A stretch of DNA of 64,000 nucleotides from an uncultured Christensenella sp. (GTDB lineage Bacteria > Bacillota > Clostridia > Christensenellales > Borkfalkiaceae), in the NCBI GenBank assembly GCA_905203015.1, contig CAJKUC010000009.1, forward strand, positions 31,153-95,152. The letters run 5' to 3'. The translations under genes were made by a program, and so were the position numbers. The notes under the pieces are model-generated. The model was not told where the DNA came from. It saw nothing but the letters and a program-made list of their open reading frames with translations, and did not search any database. Shown here in pieces: positions 1-8,148 of this stretch (its first letter is position 1; every line of letters starts with the position of its first letter).

Positions 1-529
1 ACGAGGCGGACGGATGATTATGCACTAAAATCACGCCGCTCGGCTTATTCAACGCGATCGCTTCGGCAATATCGCAGGCAGGAACGGAAACGGCGTTTTC
101 GCTTAACCCCTCAAAACGTTTTCTGAAAATAATATTCGTATGTTTATTCAGAAGATATACGTCGAAAACTTCCACTCTTCTGTGTGCATATTCTTTTACG
201 ACGTAATCCCTGAACGCCGCCGTTTCAAAATGCGACGGATACGCGATCCCTTCGCCGGGACGGTAATTTTCGTAAAACTTGCCGATACATTTCAGATAAG
301 CGGCGATGCTTTCGCCTATCCCGTCGATCGCCGTAAGTTTTGAAATCGGCGCGGCGAAAATATTTTCTATGCTTCCGAAAGCGGAAAGCAATTTATGCGC
401 CAGCGGATTGGTGTTTTTACGCGGCAGTGCGTTGAACAACAATAATTCCAGCCACTCGTGCTCTTCCAGTGCGTTTTTATCTATTTTTGCGATCAGTCTG
501 CTCCTGTGCCCCTCATGTTCGTTTGACAT
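1..529 (-). CDS. radC: RadC family (JAB/UPF0758) protein, partial at window edge
   Basis: The gene is open to the left edge, so only the first 176 codons are visible. The start is the ATG at 529 (MSNEHEGHRSRL). The N-terminal part is the helix-hairpin-helix-like region usual for RadC, with IDGIGES. The C-terminal part enters the JAB metalloprotease-like fold and shows the metal-binding signature LVHNHPSAS just before the edge. RadC proteins are widespread in bacteria, and their historical role in DNA repair is disputed. A near-consensus promoter lies upstream at 573-601. The gene is divergent from the phosphopantetheinyl transferase at 749. The family call is firm; the function is not. Confidence 0.9.
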   Translation of the reverse strand, partial: MSNEHEGHRSRLIAKIDKNALEEHEWLELLLFNALPRKNTNPLAHKLLSAFGSIENIFAAPISKLTAIDGIGESIAAYLKCIGKFYENYRPGEGIAYPSHFETAAFRDYVVKEYAHRRVEVFDVYLLNKHTNIIFRKRFEGLSENAVSVPACDIAEAIALNKPSGVILVHNHPSAS

Positions 530-572
530 ACTTTTCGATATAAACCCCTTGCCCGTAAATATCAATGTAAAT

Positions 573-601
573 ATTTTATCATATTACACGCGTGGTGTCA
601 A
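573..601 (-). promoter_or_regulatory. sigma-A promoter of radC
   Basis: On the minus strand TTGACA (596-601) and TAAAAT (573-578) are separated by exactly 17 bp. The predicted start of transcription is about 566, giving a leader of about 37 nt before the radC ATG at 529. Confidence 0.75.
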
Positions 602-713
602 AAGTTTTCAGCATTATTTTCGCAAAAAACCCAAAAAAATTTCACTTTTTTATCAAATATTTCTTTTATTTTTCTTTATTTTCTCCCACGGCGGGCGATT
701 CAGCCTTCTCCGC

Positions 714-742
714 TTGACTTTTTGCGGGCGTTTTGCTATACT
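714..742 (+). promoter_or_regulatory. promoter of the phosphopantetheinyl transferase gene, start codon at or near +1
   Basis: TTGACT (714-719) and TATACT (737-742) are spaced by 17 bp. The likely transcription start (748-750) coincides with the ATG at 749-751, and no ribosome binding site is present between the -10 box and the ATG. The mRNA would therefore be leaderless. Confidence 0.65.
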
Positions 743-748
743 GTATTT

Positions 749-1288
749 ATGGCAGAATTATATTATGCAAAGCGTTCGGGGACATCCGCGGATTTCGTTG
801 CCTTCGTATTGAAACGCTATTACGGATACGATAACGTACGTTTTTCGCGCAACGAACACGGAAAACCGTTTTGCGACGCGCCGCTTGAATTTTCCCTTTC
901 GCATACGGATGATTATTTCTTTCTCGGCGTTTCGGAAAACGAAATCGGAACGGACGCGGAAAACATATTCCGACACGGAAACTTCGATCCGATCCTTGCG
1001 CGGTTATCTGCGGAAGAACAAAGAAAAGCGGCTTCTTCCCGCGAAGAATTTTTAAAATTATGGACGATGCGCGAAGCCACGGCAAAATATCTTTCCCTGC
1101 CCGTATTCGCTTCTTTGAAACGTCTGTGCTTTCTGCCTGATGAAAACGGAAACGAAGATCTTCGCCCCGTACTGGACGGAACTCCTTTAAACGTTACGAT
1201 CGAACGGATCGAAACGGAAAATTGCTTCGCATGTTTATGCATGCGGAAAAACGAAAAAATCGAAACCATCGTGCGCGCGGATTATTGA
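749..1288 (+). CDS. 4'-phosphopantetheinyl transferase superfamily protein
   Basis: This 179-residue protein would transfer the phosphopantetheine arm of CoA to a carrier protein such as ACP or a peptide-synthetase carrier. The family signatures are present: NEHGKPFC followed by FSLSHTDD, then GTDAE (usual GVDIE, Mg-binding acidic residues) and LKLWTMREATAKY (the W-x3-EA-x2-K helix). The size is that of the short Sfp/AcpS-like class. I chose ATG 749 rather than the upstream in-frame TTG at 722, because 722 lies inside the promoter spacer. No ribosome binding site precedes 749, which fits a leaderless mRNA. The carrier protein it serves is not in this window. Confidence 0.85.
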   Translation: MAELYYAKRSGTSADFVAFVLKRYYGYDNVRFSRNEHGKPFCDAPLEFSLSHTDDYFFLGVSENEIGTDAENIFRHGNFDPILARLSAEEQRKAASSREEFLKLWTMREATAKYLSLPVFASLKRLCFLPDENGNEDLRPVLDGTPLNVTIERIETENCFACLCMRKNEKIETIVRADY

Positions 1289-1329
1289 ATCGCTTTGATT
1301 GAATCTCTCCGATTGAATCGTTCCGATTC
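1284..1329 (+). repeat. short tandem repeat, 14-bp unit x 3.3
   Basis: Three consecutive 14-bp units (ATTGAATCGCTTTG, ATTGAATCTCTCCG, ATTGAATCGTTCCG) plus ATTC begin inside the stop codon of the phosphopantetheinyl transferase and run into the leader of mtnN. The first eight bases of each unit are identical. No role is apparent. Confidence 0.8.
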
Positions 1330-1366
1330 CCGCCGCACAAAAAAATAAAACTTTACGAGGTATATT

Positions 1367-2026
1367 ATGATCGCTGCTGTAATCGCCATGGAAAGCGAAG
1401 CGGAAATTCTTTTGCACAACGCGCGGATCGCCGCGCAAAAAACGATTTGCGGGAAAAAGACGTACGAGGGCGAAGCCTACGGAAAGCAATTCGTTCTGAT
1501 CGTCTGCGGCGTAGGAAAGGTAAATGCGGCGATCGGCGCAACGATCGCCCTTACGCTTTATTCTCCCGAGGCGATTTTAAATTTCGGCGTGGCGGGCGGA
1601 CTGAACGAAAAAACGTCGCTTTGCGCCGTCTACGCCATAGATAAAGCCGTGCAATTCGATTTCGATCTTACGCAACTCAACGGCGGGCAGATCGGCACGC
1701 TGGACGAATACACGGAAAATTATCTTTCCTTTGCCACGCATCCGCTTTCCCTCGAAAAACGCGCACTCGGCTCTTCCGATCGCTTCAACGATTCGCGCGC
1801 CGATTACGAATTGCTTACGAAAACGCTGAAAGCGGACATCCGCGACATGGAAGGCGCGGCGATTTTACAGGCGGCGAAAAGCGCGGGAGTGAAAGCCTTT
1901 TCCGTAAAGGCGATTTCCGACGTGGCGGGCAGCGGCAGCACGACGGAACAGTTTCTGAAAAACAAAGCCGCGGCGCTTGCAAATCTGGAAAAAGCGTTGC
2001 CCGGAATCTTTGCGGCTATCGATTGA
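1367..2026 (+). CDS. mtnN: 5'-methylthioadenosine/S-adenosylhomocysteine nucleosidase
   Basis: The enzyme hydrolyses methylthioadenosine and S-adenosylhomocysteine to adenine plus the ribose product, in methionine salvage and activated-methyl recycling in the cytoplasm. The 219 residues match the usual length. Landmarks are MIAAVIAMESEAE at the N-terminus (first catalytic Glu), CGVGKVNAA, NFGVAGGL, DMEGAA (substrate-binding Met-Glu) and KAISDVAG (catalytic Asp). The start has AGGTATATT spacing from an ACGAGG ribosome binding site. It is followed by ung on the same strand 75 nt downstream, possibly co-transcribed. Confidence 0.95.
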   Translation: MIAAVIAMESEAEILLHNARIAAQKTICGKKTYEGEAYGKQFVLIVCGVGKVNAAIGATIALTLYSPEAILNFGVAGGLNEKTSLCAVYAIDKAVQFDFDLTQLNGGQIGTLDEYTENYLSFATHPLSLEKRALGSSDRFNDSRADYELLTKTLKADIRDMEGAAILQAAKSAGVKAFSVKAISDVAGSGSTTEQFLKNKAAALANLEKALPGIFAAID

Positions 2027-2101
2027 CAAACCGATCGACTTATCAAAAACAAATCAATCATATACGAAAAACTTAAACCTGCAACGAAAGAGGAAAAAAT
2101 T

Positions 2102-2770
2102 ATGGTGGATCTCGGCGACTGGAACGAAATTTTAGCCCCGCTTTTTCAAAGCGAAGAATATAAAAAAATCCGTCGGTTTCTTATCGACGAATACAATAAT
2201 CATACGGTGTACCCCGATATGTACGATTTATACAATTGTTTTCGCTATACGCCGTTTTCATCGCTGCGCGTCGTGCTTTTGGGTCAGGATCCCTATCATA
2301 ACGAAGGGCAGGCGCACGGGCTGTGTTTTTCCGTAAAAGACGGCGTGGAGCCGCCCCCTTCCCTCGTAAATATTTTCAAAGAACTGAAAGACGACCTCGG
2401 CTACGAGCCGCCGAAAAGCGGCAATCTAACGAAATGGGCGAAAGAAGGCGTGCTTCTTATGAACACTTCGCTCACCGTGCGCGCGCATATGGCAAACTCT
2501 CACTCCAAATGCGGCTGGTCGTGGTTTACCGACAACGTGATCCGTCTGATTTCCGAAAAGAAAGAACACGTGGTGTTCATCCTCTGGGGCGGAAACGCGC
2601 GCAGCAAAAAACCGCTGATCGATCAGACGAAGCATCTTATTTTGGAGTGCGCGCACCCCTCGCCCCTTTCGGCATACAACGGATTTTTCGGTTGCAGACA
2701 CTTTTCAAAGACGAACGAGTATCTTACGGCGCACAATCTTCCCCCGATCGACTGGAATCTGAACGATTAA
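2102..2770 (+). CDS. ung: uracil-DNA glycosylase, family 1
   Basis: Removes uracil from DNA in base-excision repair. The 222-residue protein carries the catalytic water-activating motif GQDPYHNEGQAHGLCFSV, the uracil-recognition region LLMNTSLTVR and the C-terminal minor-groove loop HPSPLSAYNGFFGC. An AAAGAGGAAAAAATT stretch supplies the ribosome binding site before the ATG. It ends convergent to tcdA, with a shared hairpin terminator at 2801-2847. Confidence 0.97.
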   Translation: MVDLGDWNEILAPLFQSEEYKKIRRFLIDEYNNHTVYPDMYDLYNCFRYTPFSSLRVVLLGQDPYHNEGQAHGLCFSVKDGVEPPPSLVNIFKELKDDLGYEPPKSGNLTKWAKEGVLLMNTSLTVRAHMANSHSKCGWSWFTDNVIRLISEKKEHVVFILWGGNARSKKPLIDQTKHLILECAHPSPLSAYNGFFGCRHFSKTNEYLTAHNLPPIDWNLND

Positions 2771-2800
2771 ATCGCTTTAGATTTTCTTTTTAACGCTTAA

Positions 2801-2847
2801 AAGACCTCCCTTTTTCCGCACGGATATGTACGGACCCGGGAGGTCTT
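2801..2847. terminator. bidirectional terminator between ung and tcdA
   Basis: A 10-bp perfect stem, AAGACCTCCC with GGGAGGTCTT, lies between the convergent genes. The U-tracts on either side are weak (TTTTAA on the minus side). Confidence 0.6.
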
Positions 2848-2883
2848 GTCGTTTGAATTTACGGTTTCTGATTTACGGCGTAA

Positions 2884-3582
2884 TTACGCGCGCGGTTCGC
2901 CAGCACGAACGCCCGTTAAATCGCGGACGATCTCACCTGCGATAATCAGCCCCGCCACCGACGGAACGAACGCCATGCTCGAAGGCGGCACGCGCCGTGC
3001 CCGCGGCTCTTCCGTGGAATACACCACTTTGCAATGATTCACGCCGCGTTCGCGCAATTTTCTTCTCATTACCCGCGCCAGCGGGCAAACGCTCGTTTTT
3101 GAAATATCCGATACTTTAAACAGCGTGGGATCGAGTTTGTTCCCCGCGCCCATAGCGGAAATAACGGGCGTGCCCGCCGCGACGGCGCGTACGATAATCT
3201 CCGTTTTCGCGGGAACGTCGTCCACGGCGTCCACCACGTAGTCGTATGCCGAAAAATCGAACTTCTGCGCGGTATCCGCGTTAAAAAACAGATTATACGC
3301 CGTAACTTCGGCTTCGGGATTGATATCTTTCGCGCGTTCCGAAAAGACTTCGGCTTTATACCTGCCGATCGTAGACGTAAGAGCAACGATCTGGCGATTG
3401 ATATTGGAATCCGCCACCGTATCGCCGTCCACCGCGTCCAGCCTGCCCACGCCGCTTCTGATCAATGCTTCCGCCACATAGCCGCCTACGCCGCCTATGC
3501 CGAACAGCAACACTCTGGCGTTTTTTAATTTTTCCGCGCCGTCCTCGCCGATCAGGCCGATCGTGCGCTCGAATCTTGACAT
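2884..3582 (-). CDS. tcdA: tRNA threonylcarbamoyladenosine dehydratase (ThiF/E1-like)
   Basis: A ThiF/E1-like ATP-dependent enzyme predicted to cyclise t6A at position 37 of ANN-decoding tRNAs to ct6A. The 232 residues open with MSRFERTIGLIGEDG, the ATP-binding Rossmann motif GIGGVGGYVAE, DGDTVADSNINRQ and VVDAVDDVPAK. The C-terminal half has ISAMGAGNKLDP and the KTSVCPLARVMRR segment typical of this subfamily. I used ATG 3582, which has GAGGAG eight bases upstream, rather than the earlier start at 3606. It lies 32 nt behind the ComEC-like hydrolase and may share its transcript. Confidence 0.92.
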   Translation of the reverse strand: MSRFERTIGLIGEDGAEKLKNARVLLFGIGGVGGYVAEALIRSGVGRLDAVDGDTVADSNINRQIVALTSTIGRYKAEVFSERAKDINPEAEVTAYNLFFNADTAQKFDFSAYDYVVDAVDDVPAKTEIIVRAVAAGTPVISAMGAGNKLDPTLFKVSDISKTSVCPLARVMRRKLRERGVNHCKVVYSTEEPRARRVPPSSMAFVPSVAGLIIAGEIVRDLTGVRAGEPRA

Positions 3583-3614
3583 ACCTTTTACTCCTCGCGG
3601 CTGCAATATTTTGC

Positions 3615-4772
3615 CTACGCCGCTTTCTGCCGATACATTTTATACCATTCGCTTTCCGTGAACGGCTCGCTGCTGCCCGAACACGTCACTTTCACTTCGC
3701 CGCCGTTCGACGACACCACAATATTGCCGTTTAAAGACTCGAAATTTCCTTCCGCCGTTTTGGAATAAATCGTGGTGACGTAAATCAGTTTCGTATATTT
3801 CGTAACGCGATCGCAAAACGCCTGCGTGGGGAATACGTTGGCAATATCCGGCGTATACTCCGTAGAGCCGCAGCAACAACACACGCATACGATTTCGGGT
3901 TGTATCACTTCCAGCAATTTTTCCGTAGAAGACGTTTTCGAGCCGTGATGCCCCGCTTTGAACAGTTTGCATTTCGGCAGATCGTTTTTTTCAACAAGCG
4001 ATGCCTCGCCGTTTTTTTCAAGATCTCCCGTAAACAGATAGTTATTATTCCCCTGCGTTAAAAGGAAACATACGGAATAATCGTTCTCGTCGGTGGTATC
4101 TTCTTCGTAATATTTCTGATACAGAAAATTCAGCGTGATATCGGGCGCGAGTTCGTATGTTCTCTGTGCGCCGTTCGCGTTGTTCCAGCAATCGAGCGCG
4201 GTGTAATGCACCGCCCCTTTTGCTACCGCCGCATCGCGTTTTTCCACGTACTTATTATACAGCGACGTAGTTTTAGACGTACGCGCAAAATCGATGATTG
4301 TTTTTCATTCAAACGCCTCGAAAATCCCTTTATATTCCGAAGTGCCCACAAAACCGGAAATATGATCCTGATCTCCGTGCGTTGCGATCACGTATTCCAG
4401 CACGCCGTCGGTGCAATAATTTTTTACGTAAGACGTAATCGTTCCCGCCGAAGACTGCCGCGAACCCGCGTCCACGAGAATTTCCGTATCGCCCACTTTG
4501 ATCAGCGTACAGTCGCCCGTGTATTTATTGCCGAGTTCGAGGAAATGAATCTGCAGATCGTCGGTGATGATACTCTCGCCGCCGTTTCCCGATCCGCTGC
4601 CCGGATTATCGCCGCCCGTGCCGGGTTTCATCCAGCGATCGAGATAACCGAGCGTATATAAAATGTATAACGTAACGATCAGCGCAATGATCAGAATCAC
4701 CACGAAAAGCGGCAATGTCACCGCCGCTTTTCTTTTTTTGGTATATTTTCTTTTCTTCTGTGTTTTTGCCAT
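3615..4772 (-). pseudogene. membrane-anchored ComEC-like metallo-beta-lactamase hydrolase interrupted by one in-frame TGA
   Basis: One reading frame of 385 codons carries a single TGA at 4307-4305, which splits it into an N-terminal piece (4305-4772, 155 aa) and a C-terminal piece (from M at 4247 to 3615, 210 aa). The N-terminal piece has a basic head (KKRKYTKKRK), one membrane helix, a Gly/Ser linker and the start of the metallo-beta-lactamase fold with ILVDAGS and ATHGDQDHISG (HxDxDH type). The C-terminal piece continues with FARTSK, LFTGDLE and AGHHGSKTSS, as in the detached ComEC hydrolase domains. The sequence on both sides of the TGA reads as continuous homologous protein, FEAFE-stop-KTIIDF, where the missing residue may be a Cys (TGC/TGT). 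TGA is a normal stop in neighbouring genes. It is either a recent pseudogene, a sequence error or a readthrough case. It lies 45 nt after the glycyl-radical gene. Confidence 0.75.
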
Positions 4773-4817
4773 AGACGAAAAACCTTTATTTCAGCCGGAA
4801 TCAATTTTTTTCCGCGA

Positions 4818-5051
4818 TCACATATGTTCGTGAATCGTACGGGAAATCACTTCGTCCTGCTGTTCTTTGGTGAGTTTATTGAAATTAACGGCATATCCCG
4901 AAACGCGGATCGTAAGTTGCGGATACTTTTCGGGATGTTTCTGCGCATCGAGAAGCGTTTCACGATTGAATACGTTTACGTTGAGATGGTGTCCGCCGTC
5001 GGCAACGTATGCGTCAAGCATATTTACAAGATTATCTACTCTTACAGACAT
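4818..5051 (-). CDS. stand-alone glycyl radical domain of pyruvate formate-lyase
   Basis: The 77 residues equal the C-terminal part of pyruvate formate-lyase: HHLNVNVFNRE, HPEKYPQLTIRVSGYAVNF and TKEQQDEVISRTIHE. RVSGYAV contains the glycine that carries the stable radical after activation by PflA. The gene has its own strong ribosome binding site (AAGGAG before ATG) and lies 107 nt after the pflB stop. The preceding protein stops exactly where this domain should begin (LGREDE), so together the two genes make one complete enzyme. E. coli GrcA (YfiD) is a known free-standing spare domain, but there PflB also keeps its own. Here the separate polypeptide seems obligatory unless another pfl exists elsewhere in the genome. 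Confidence 0.9.
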   Translation of the reverse strand: MSVRVDNLVNMLDAYVADGGHHLNVNVFNRETLLDAQKHPEKYPQLTIRVSGYAVNFNKLTKEQQDEVISRTIHEHM

Positions 5052-5081
5052 AGTGTTTTTTCTCCTTAAATGATTTTTTTC

Positions 5082-5135
5082 GGCGGATCGGCGTTTTTCG
5101 GTTGCTTTACGCCCGCGTTTTATTTCCGGTCCGCC
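5082..5135 (-). repeat. inverted repeat between pflB and the glycyl-radical gene
   Basis: GGCGGACCGG (5126-5135, minus strand) can pair with CCGATCCGCC (5082-5091) with one mismatch, with a 34-nt loop. It lies just upstream of the AAGGAG of the small gene and has no U-tract on the minus strand. It may stabilise or separate the two messages. The role is inferred only. Confidence 0.45.
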
Positions 5136-5158
5136 ATGCGATCAGGCGATTTTTACGC

Positions 5159-7186
5159 TTATTCGTCCTCTCTGCCCAGCGAAGCGGGAGTGACGGAGAA
5201 GGTATTGGAAATGCCGTCGCGTGCAAACGTATACGGTAATTTCGCCACGGAGCAAAGCGAAGCGATCGCGCCCGTGTGATCTCTGCCGTGCATGGGATTC
5301 GCGCCGGGTGCAAGAGGCGTGCCCGCTCTTCTTCCGTCGGGCGTGTTGCCCGTTTTCTTTCCGTATACAACGTTCGACGTGATCGTAAGGATCGACGTGG
5401 TAGGAATACTGTCGCGATAGGTGTGATGGCTTGCGATCTTGCCCATAAACGTTTTCAGAAGCCATACGGCGATTTCGTCAACGCGATCGTCGTTGTTGCC
5501 GTATTTGGGATAATCCCCTTCGATACGGTAATCCACCACAAGCCCGTCTTCGTCTCTGATCGGATACACTTTCGCGTATTTGATCGCGGAAAGCGAATCG
5601 ACGGCGCAGGAAAGCCCCGCGATACCCGTAGCGAAGAAGCGGCGCACTTTCGTATCGTGCAACGCCATTTCCAGCGCTTCGTAAGAATACTTATCGTGCA
5701 TATAATGGATCAGATTCAGCGTGTTCACATAAAGATCGGCAAGCCAGGTCATCGTGTGATCGTAACGCTTCACCACTTCGTCGTAATTCAGAGGGCCGTC
5801 CCCTTCGATCACGGGGAATTCGGGCGCCACCTGGAAAGGTTTGCCGTTCTTGTCTTTCAGAAGTTCGTCTCTGCCGCCGTTGATTGCGTACAGAAGGCAT
5901 TTCGCAAGGTTTGCGCGCGCGCCGAAGAACTGCATGTCTTTGCCCTCGCGCATGCAACTTACGCAGCAGGCGATGCAGTAATCGTCACCCATCAACGGGC
6001 GCATCAGTTCGTCGCTTTCGTATTGCAGCGAAGAAGTACGAATGGAAAGATCAGCGCAGAATTTTTTGAAATTTTCGGGTAAGGCACGCGCCCAGAGCAC
6101 CGTAAGGTTGGGCTCGGGTGCAGGGCCGAGGTTATCAAGCGTATGCAGAATACGGAACGCCGTTTTCGTAACGAGCGTTCTGCCGTCTTCGCCCATACCG
6201 CCGATCGATTCGGTAACCCACGTGGGATCGCCCGAGAACAATTCGTTGTATTCGCGGATACGCATGAATTTCACGATACGCAGTTTCATTACGAAATGAT
6301 CGATATATTCCTGCGCCTGCGTTTCCGTAATCAGCCCCTTTTTCAGATCGCGTTCGATATAAATATCGAGGAACGTGCTGTTTCTGCCGATCGACATTGC
6401 CGCGCCGTTCTGATCTTTCACCGCCGCGAGATAGCCGAAATACAGTGCCTGCACCGCTTCTTTCGCCGTTTTTGCTGGCTGAGAAATATCACAACCGTAA
6501 ATAGCCGCCATCTCTTTCAATTGTTTCAGCGCTTTGATCTGTTCCGAGATTTCCTCTCTGTCGCGTACGAGTTCGGCGGTCATTTCGCCGTTCATCGCCT
6601 TTTTATCCGCTTCCTTTTTCGCGATCAGATAATCCACGCCGTACAACGCCACTCTGCGATAATCGCCTACGATTCTGCCTCTGCCGTACGTATCGGGAAG
6701 CCCCGTAAGAATATGCGCTTTTCTCGCCGCGCGCATTTCGGGCGTGTATGCGTCGTAAACGCCGTCGTTATGCGTTTTTCTGTACTTCGCGAAAATCTCC
6801 TTCACCTTCGGATCGAGATGATAGCCGTACATTTCCAACGCTTCTTCCGACATACGGATTCCGCCGAACGGCTGTAACGCGCGTTTGAAAGGCTTATCCG
6901 TCTGCAAACCTACGATCTGTTCGAGGTCTTTATCGAGATACCCCGCTCCGTGCGAAGTAAGCGACGAAACGATCGACGTATCGGCGTCGAGCACGCCGCC
7001 CGCCGCACGTTCTTTCGCGGAAAGATCGGTGACGATCGCCCATAATTTTTTCGTGTTTTCCGTAGCGGGAGCAAGAAACGCCCCGTCTCCCTCGTACGGC
7101 GTATAGTTGTTCTGAATGAAGTCTCTTACGTTGACTTCGTTTTCCCATGCTCCGCTTTTGAAGCCTTCCCATCCTTCGTATTGCAT
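5159..7186 (-). CDS. pflB: pyruvate formate-lyase large subunit, lacking the glycyl radical domain
   Basis: Converts pyruvate and CoA to acetyl-CoA and formate in anaerobic fermentation. The 675-residue protein follows canonical PFL from MQYEGWEGFKSGAW through GGIRMSEEALE, YALYG-type NAD-independent core segments and the active-site pair CysCys in CIACCVSCM, to ISNTFSVTPASLGREDE. There it stops, about 75 residues short of usual PFL (about 750). The missing piece is the separate gene at 4818-5051. I chose ATG 7186, which has AAAGGAAAGG upstream. An in-frame GTG at 7225 would add 13 residues but has a poor ribosome binding site. The gene follows pflA by 119 nt on the same transcript. The split is clean, with no recognisable PFL coding sequence in the 107-nt gap. 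Confidence 0.95.
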   Translation of the reverse strand: MQYEGWEGFKSGAWENEVNVRDFIQNNYTPYEGDGAFLAPATENTKKLWAIVTDLSAKERAAGGVLDADTSIVSSLTSHGAGYLDKDLEQIVGLQTDKPFKRALQPFGGIRMSEEALEMYGYHLDPKVKEIFAKYRKTHNDGVYDAYTPEMRAARKAHILTGLPDTYGRGRIVGDYRRVALYGVDYLIAKKEADKKAMNGEMTAELVRDREEISEQIKALKQLKEMAAIYGCDISQPAKTAKEAVQALYFGYLAAVKDQNGAAMSIGRNSTFLDIYIERDLKKGLITETQAQEYIDHFVMKLRIVKFMRIREYNELFSGDPTWVTESIGGMGEDGRTLVTKTAFRILHTLDNLGPAPEPNLTVLWARALPENFKKFCADLSIRTSSLQYESDELMRPLMGDDYCIACCVSCMREGKDMQFFGARANLAKCLLYAINGGRDELLKDKNGKPFQVAPEFPVIEGDGPLNYDEVVKRYDHTMTWLADLYVNTLNLIHYMHDKYSYEALEMALHDTKVRRFFATGIAGLSCAVDSLSAIKYAKVYPIRDEDGLVVDYRIEGDYPKYGNNDDRVDEIAVWLLKTFMGKIASHHTYRDSIPTTSILTITSNVVYGKKTGNTPDGRRAGTPLAPGANPMHGRDHTGAIASLCSVAKLPYTFARDGISNTFSVTPASLGREDE

Positions 7187-7305
7187 TTTCAGCACCTTTC
7201 CTTTGTGTTTATTCTCAATTTTCACCCTTGCCGCTCGTCTTTTCCCCGTTTTTTAACGAATCTATTTTCTCTTTAAGCCGTCAGCCGTCGCGTTTCCGCC
7301 CTTTT

Positions 7306-8046
7306 TCAGCCGCGTATTTTCGCTTTTTCTTCCGCAAAAATGCGACGCGCGTTTTCCACGCGCTCTTTCGAGGGCGGCTCCACGCCTTCCAGCGGATAGG
7401 CAAGCCCCATTTTTTCGTATTTCACTTTACCCATCGTGTGATACGGCAGAATTTCCGTTTTCTCCACGTTCGGCAACGCCCACACGAAATCGGCAAGCCG
7501 CTTCAACGCGTCATCGTCGTCGGTGTACCCGGGCACGAGCACGTGCCTGATCCACGCTTTATTTCCTCTCTCCGCAAGATATTTCGCAAAAGCGAGTATA
7601 TTCGCGTTGCTCCTTCCCGTAAGCGCGATATGCGCCTTTTCGTCGATATGCTTTATATCCAGAAGCACAAGATCCGTATGATCCAGCAGCCGATCCGTCG
7701 CCGTTTTCGCTTCCTCGTTTGCGGGATCGAATACGCAGCCCGACGTATCGAGTGCCGTATGGATTCCGCGCTGCTTTAAAAGCGAGAACAATTCCGCGAA
7801 AAATTCCGCCTGCACAAGCGGCTCGCCGCCGGAAACGGTCACCCCGCCCGAAACGATATACCGTTCGTATTTCAGAATTTCCCGCAACACTTCCTGCGTA
7901 TCGTACGCAGTGCCGCCAGCCCCTCGCGTATCCGGATTATGGCAATACAAACAGCGCATCGGGCATCCTTGCGCAAAAACGACGAAGCGTATTCCCGGGC
8001 CGTCTACCGTGCCGAAAGATTCAAAAGAATGTATATAACCTTTCAT
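7306..8046 (-). CDS. pflA: pyruvate formate-lyase activating enzyme (radical SAM)
   Basis: A radical S-adenosylmethionine enzyme that abstracts a hydrogen from the glycine of pyruvate formate-lyase. The 246 residues start MKGYIHSFESFGTVDGPGIR, followed by the CxxxCxxC cluster motif CPMRCLYCHNPDT, VTVSGGEPLVQ, DTSGCVF and LLDIKHID. ATG 8046 has AGGAGG seven bases upstream; the ORF can be extended to 8094 but with no good signal. It is first in the pfl operon. Here it must act on a separate 77-residue substrate domain. Confidence 0.96.
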   Translation of the reverse strand: MKGYIHSFESFGTVDGPGIRFVVFAQGCPMRCLYCHNPDTRGAGGTAYDTQEVLREILKYERYIVSGGVTVSGGEPLVQAEFFAELFSLLKQRGIHTALDTSGCVFDPANEEAKTATDRLLDHTDLVLLDIKHIDEKAHIALTGRSNANILAFAKYLAERGNKAWIRHVLVPGYTDDDDALKRLADFVWALPNVEKTEILPYHTMGKVKYEKMGLAYPLEGVEPPSKERVENARRIFAEEKAKIRG

Positions 8047-8118
8047 TATCGCCGCCTCCTTTCTTGCGCCAAACGCCGCGTTTTTGCCGGACACTATATC
8101 TTGTTGTCGGCTTGAAAT

Positions 8119-8148
8119 ATTATACCCTACATTGTATTATCTTGTCAA
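8119..8148 (-). promoter_or_regulatory. promoter of the pfl operon
   Basis: TTGACA (8143-8148) and TATAAT (8119-8124) on the minus strand are separated by 18 bp. The core promoter is bracketed by a 7-bp inverted repeat, GGCTTGA (8109-8115) and TCAAGCC (8145-8151), a possible operator. The leader to ATG 8046 is about 65 nt. Confidence 0.75.

Noticed and set aside
4245..4307. Selenocysteine at the in-frame TGA of the ComEC-like hydrolase
   Set aside because: The bases after the TGA contain a direct repeat (TACGTC twice) but no convincing SECIS-type hairpin at the bacterial distance, and the family is not known to use selenocysteine.
5276..6877. Long plus-strand ORFs (268 and 244 codons) opposite pflB
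   Set aside because: They mirror the well-supported pflB reading frame, have His/Arg/Phe-rich composition typical of antisense frames, and lack ribosome binding sites.
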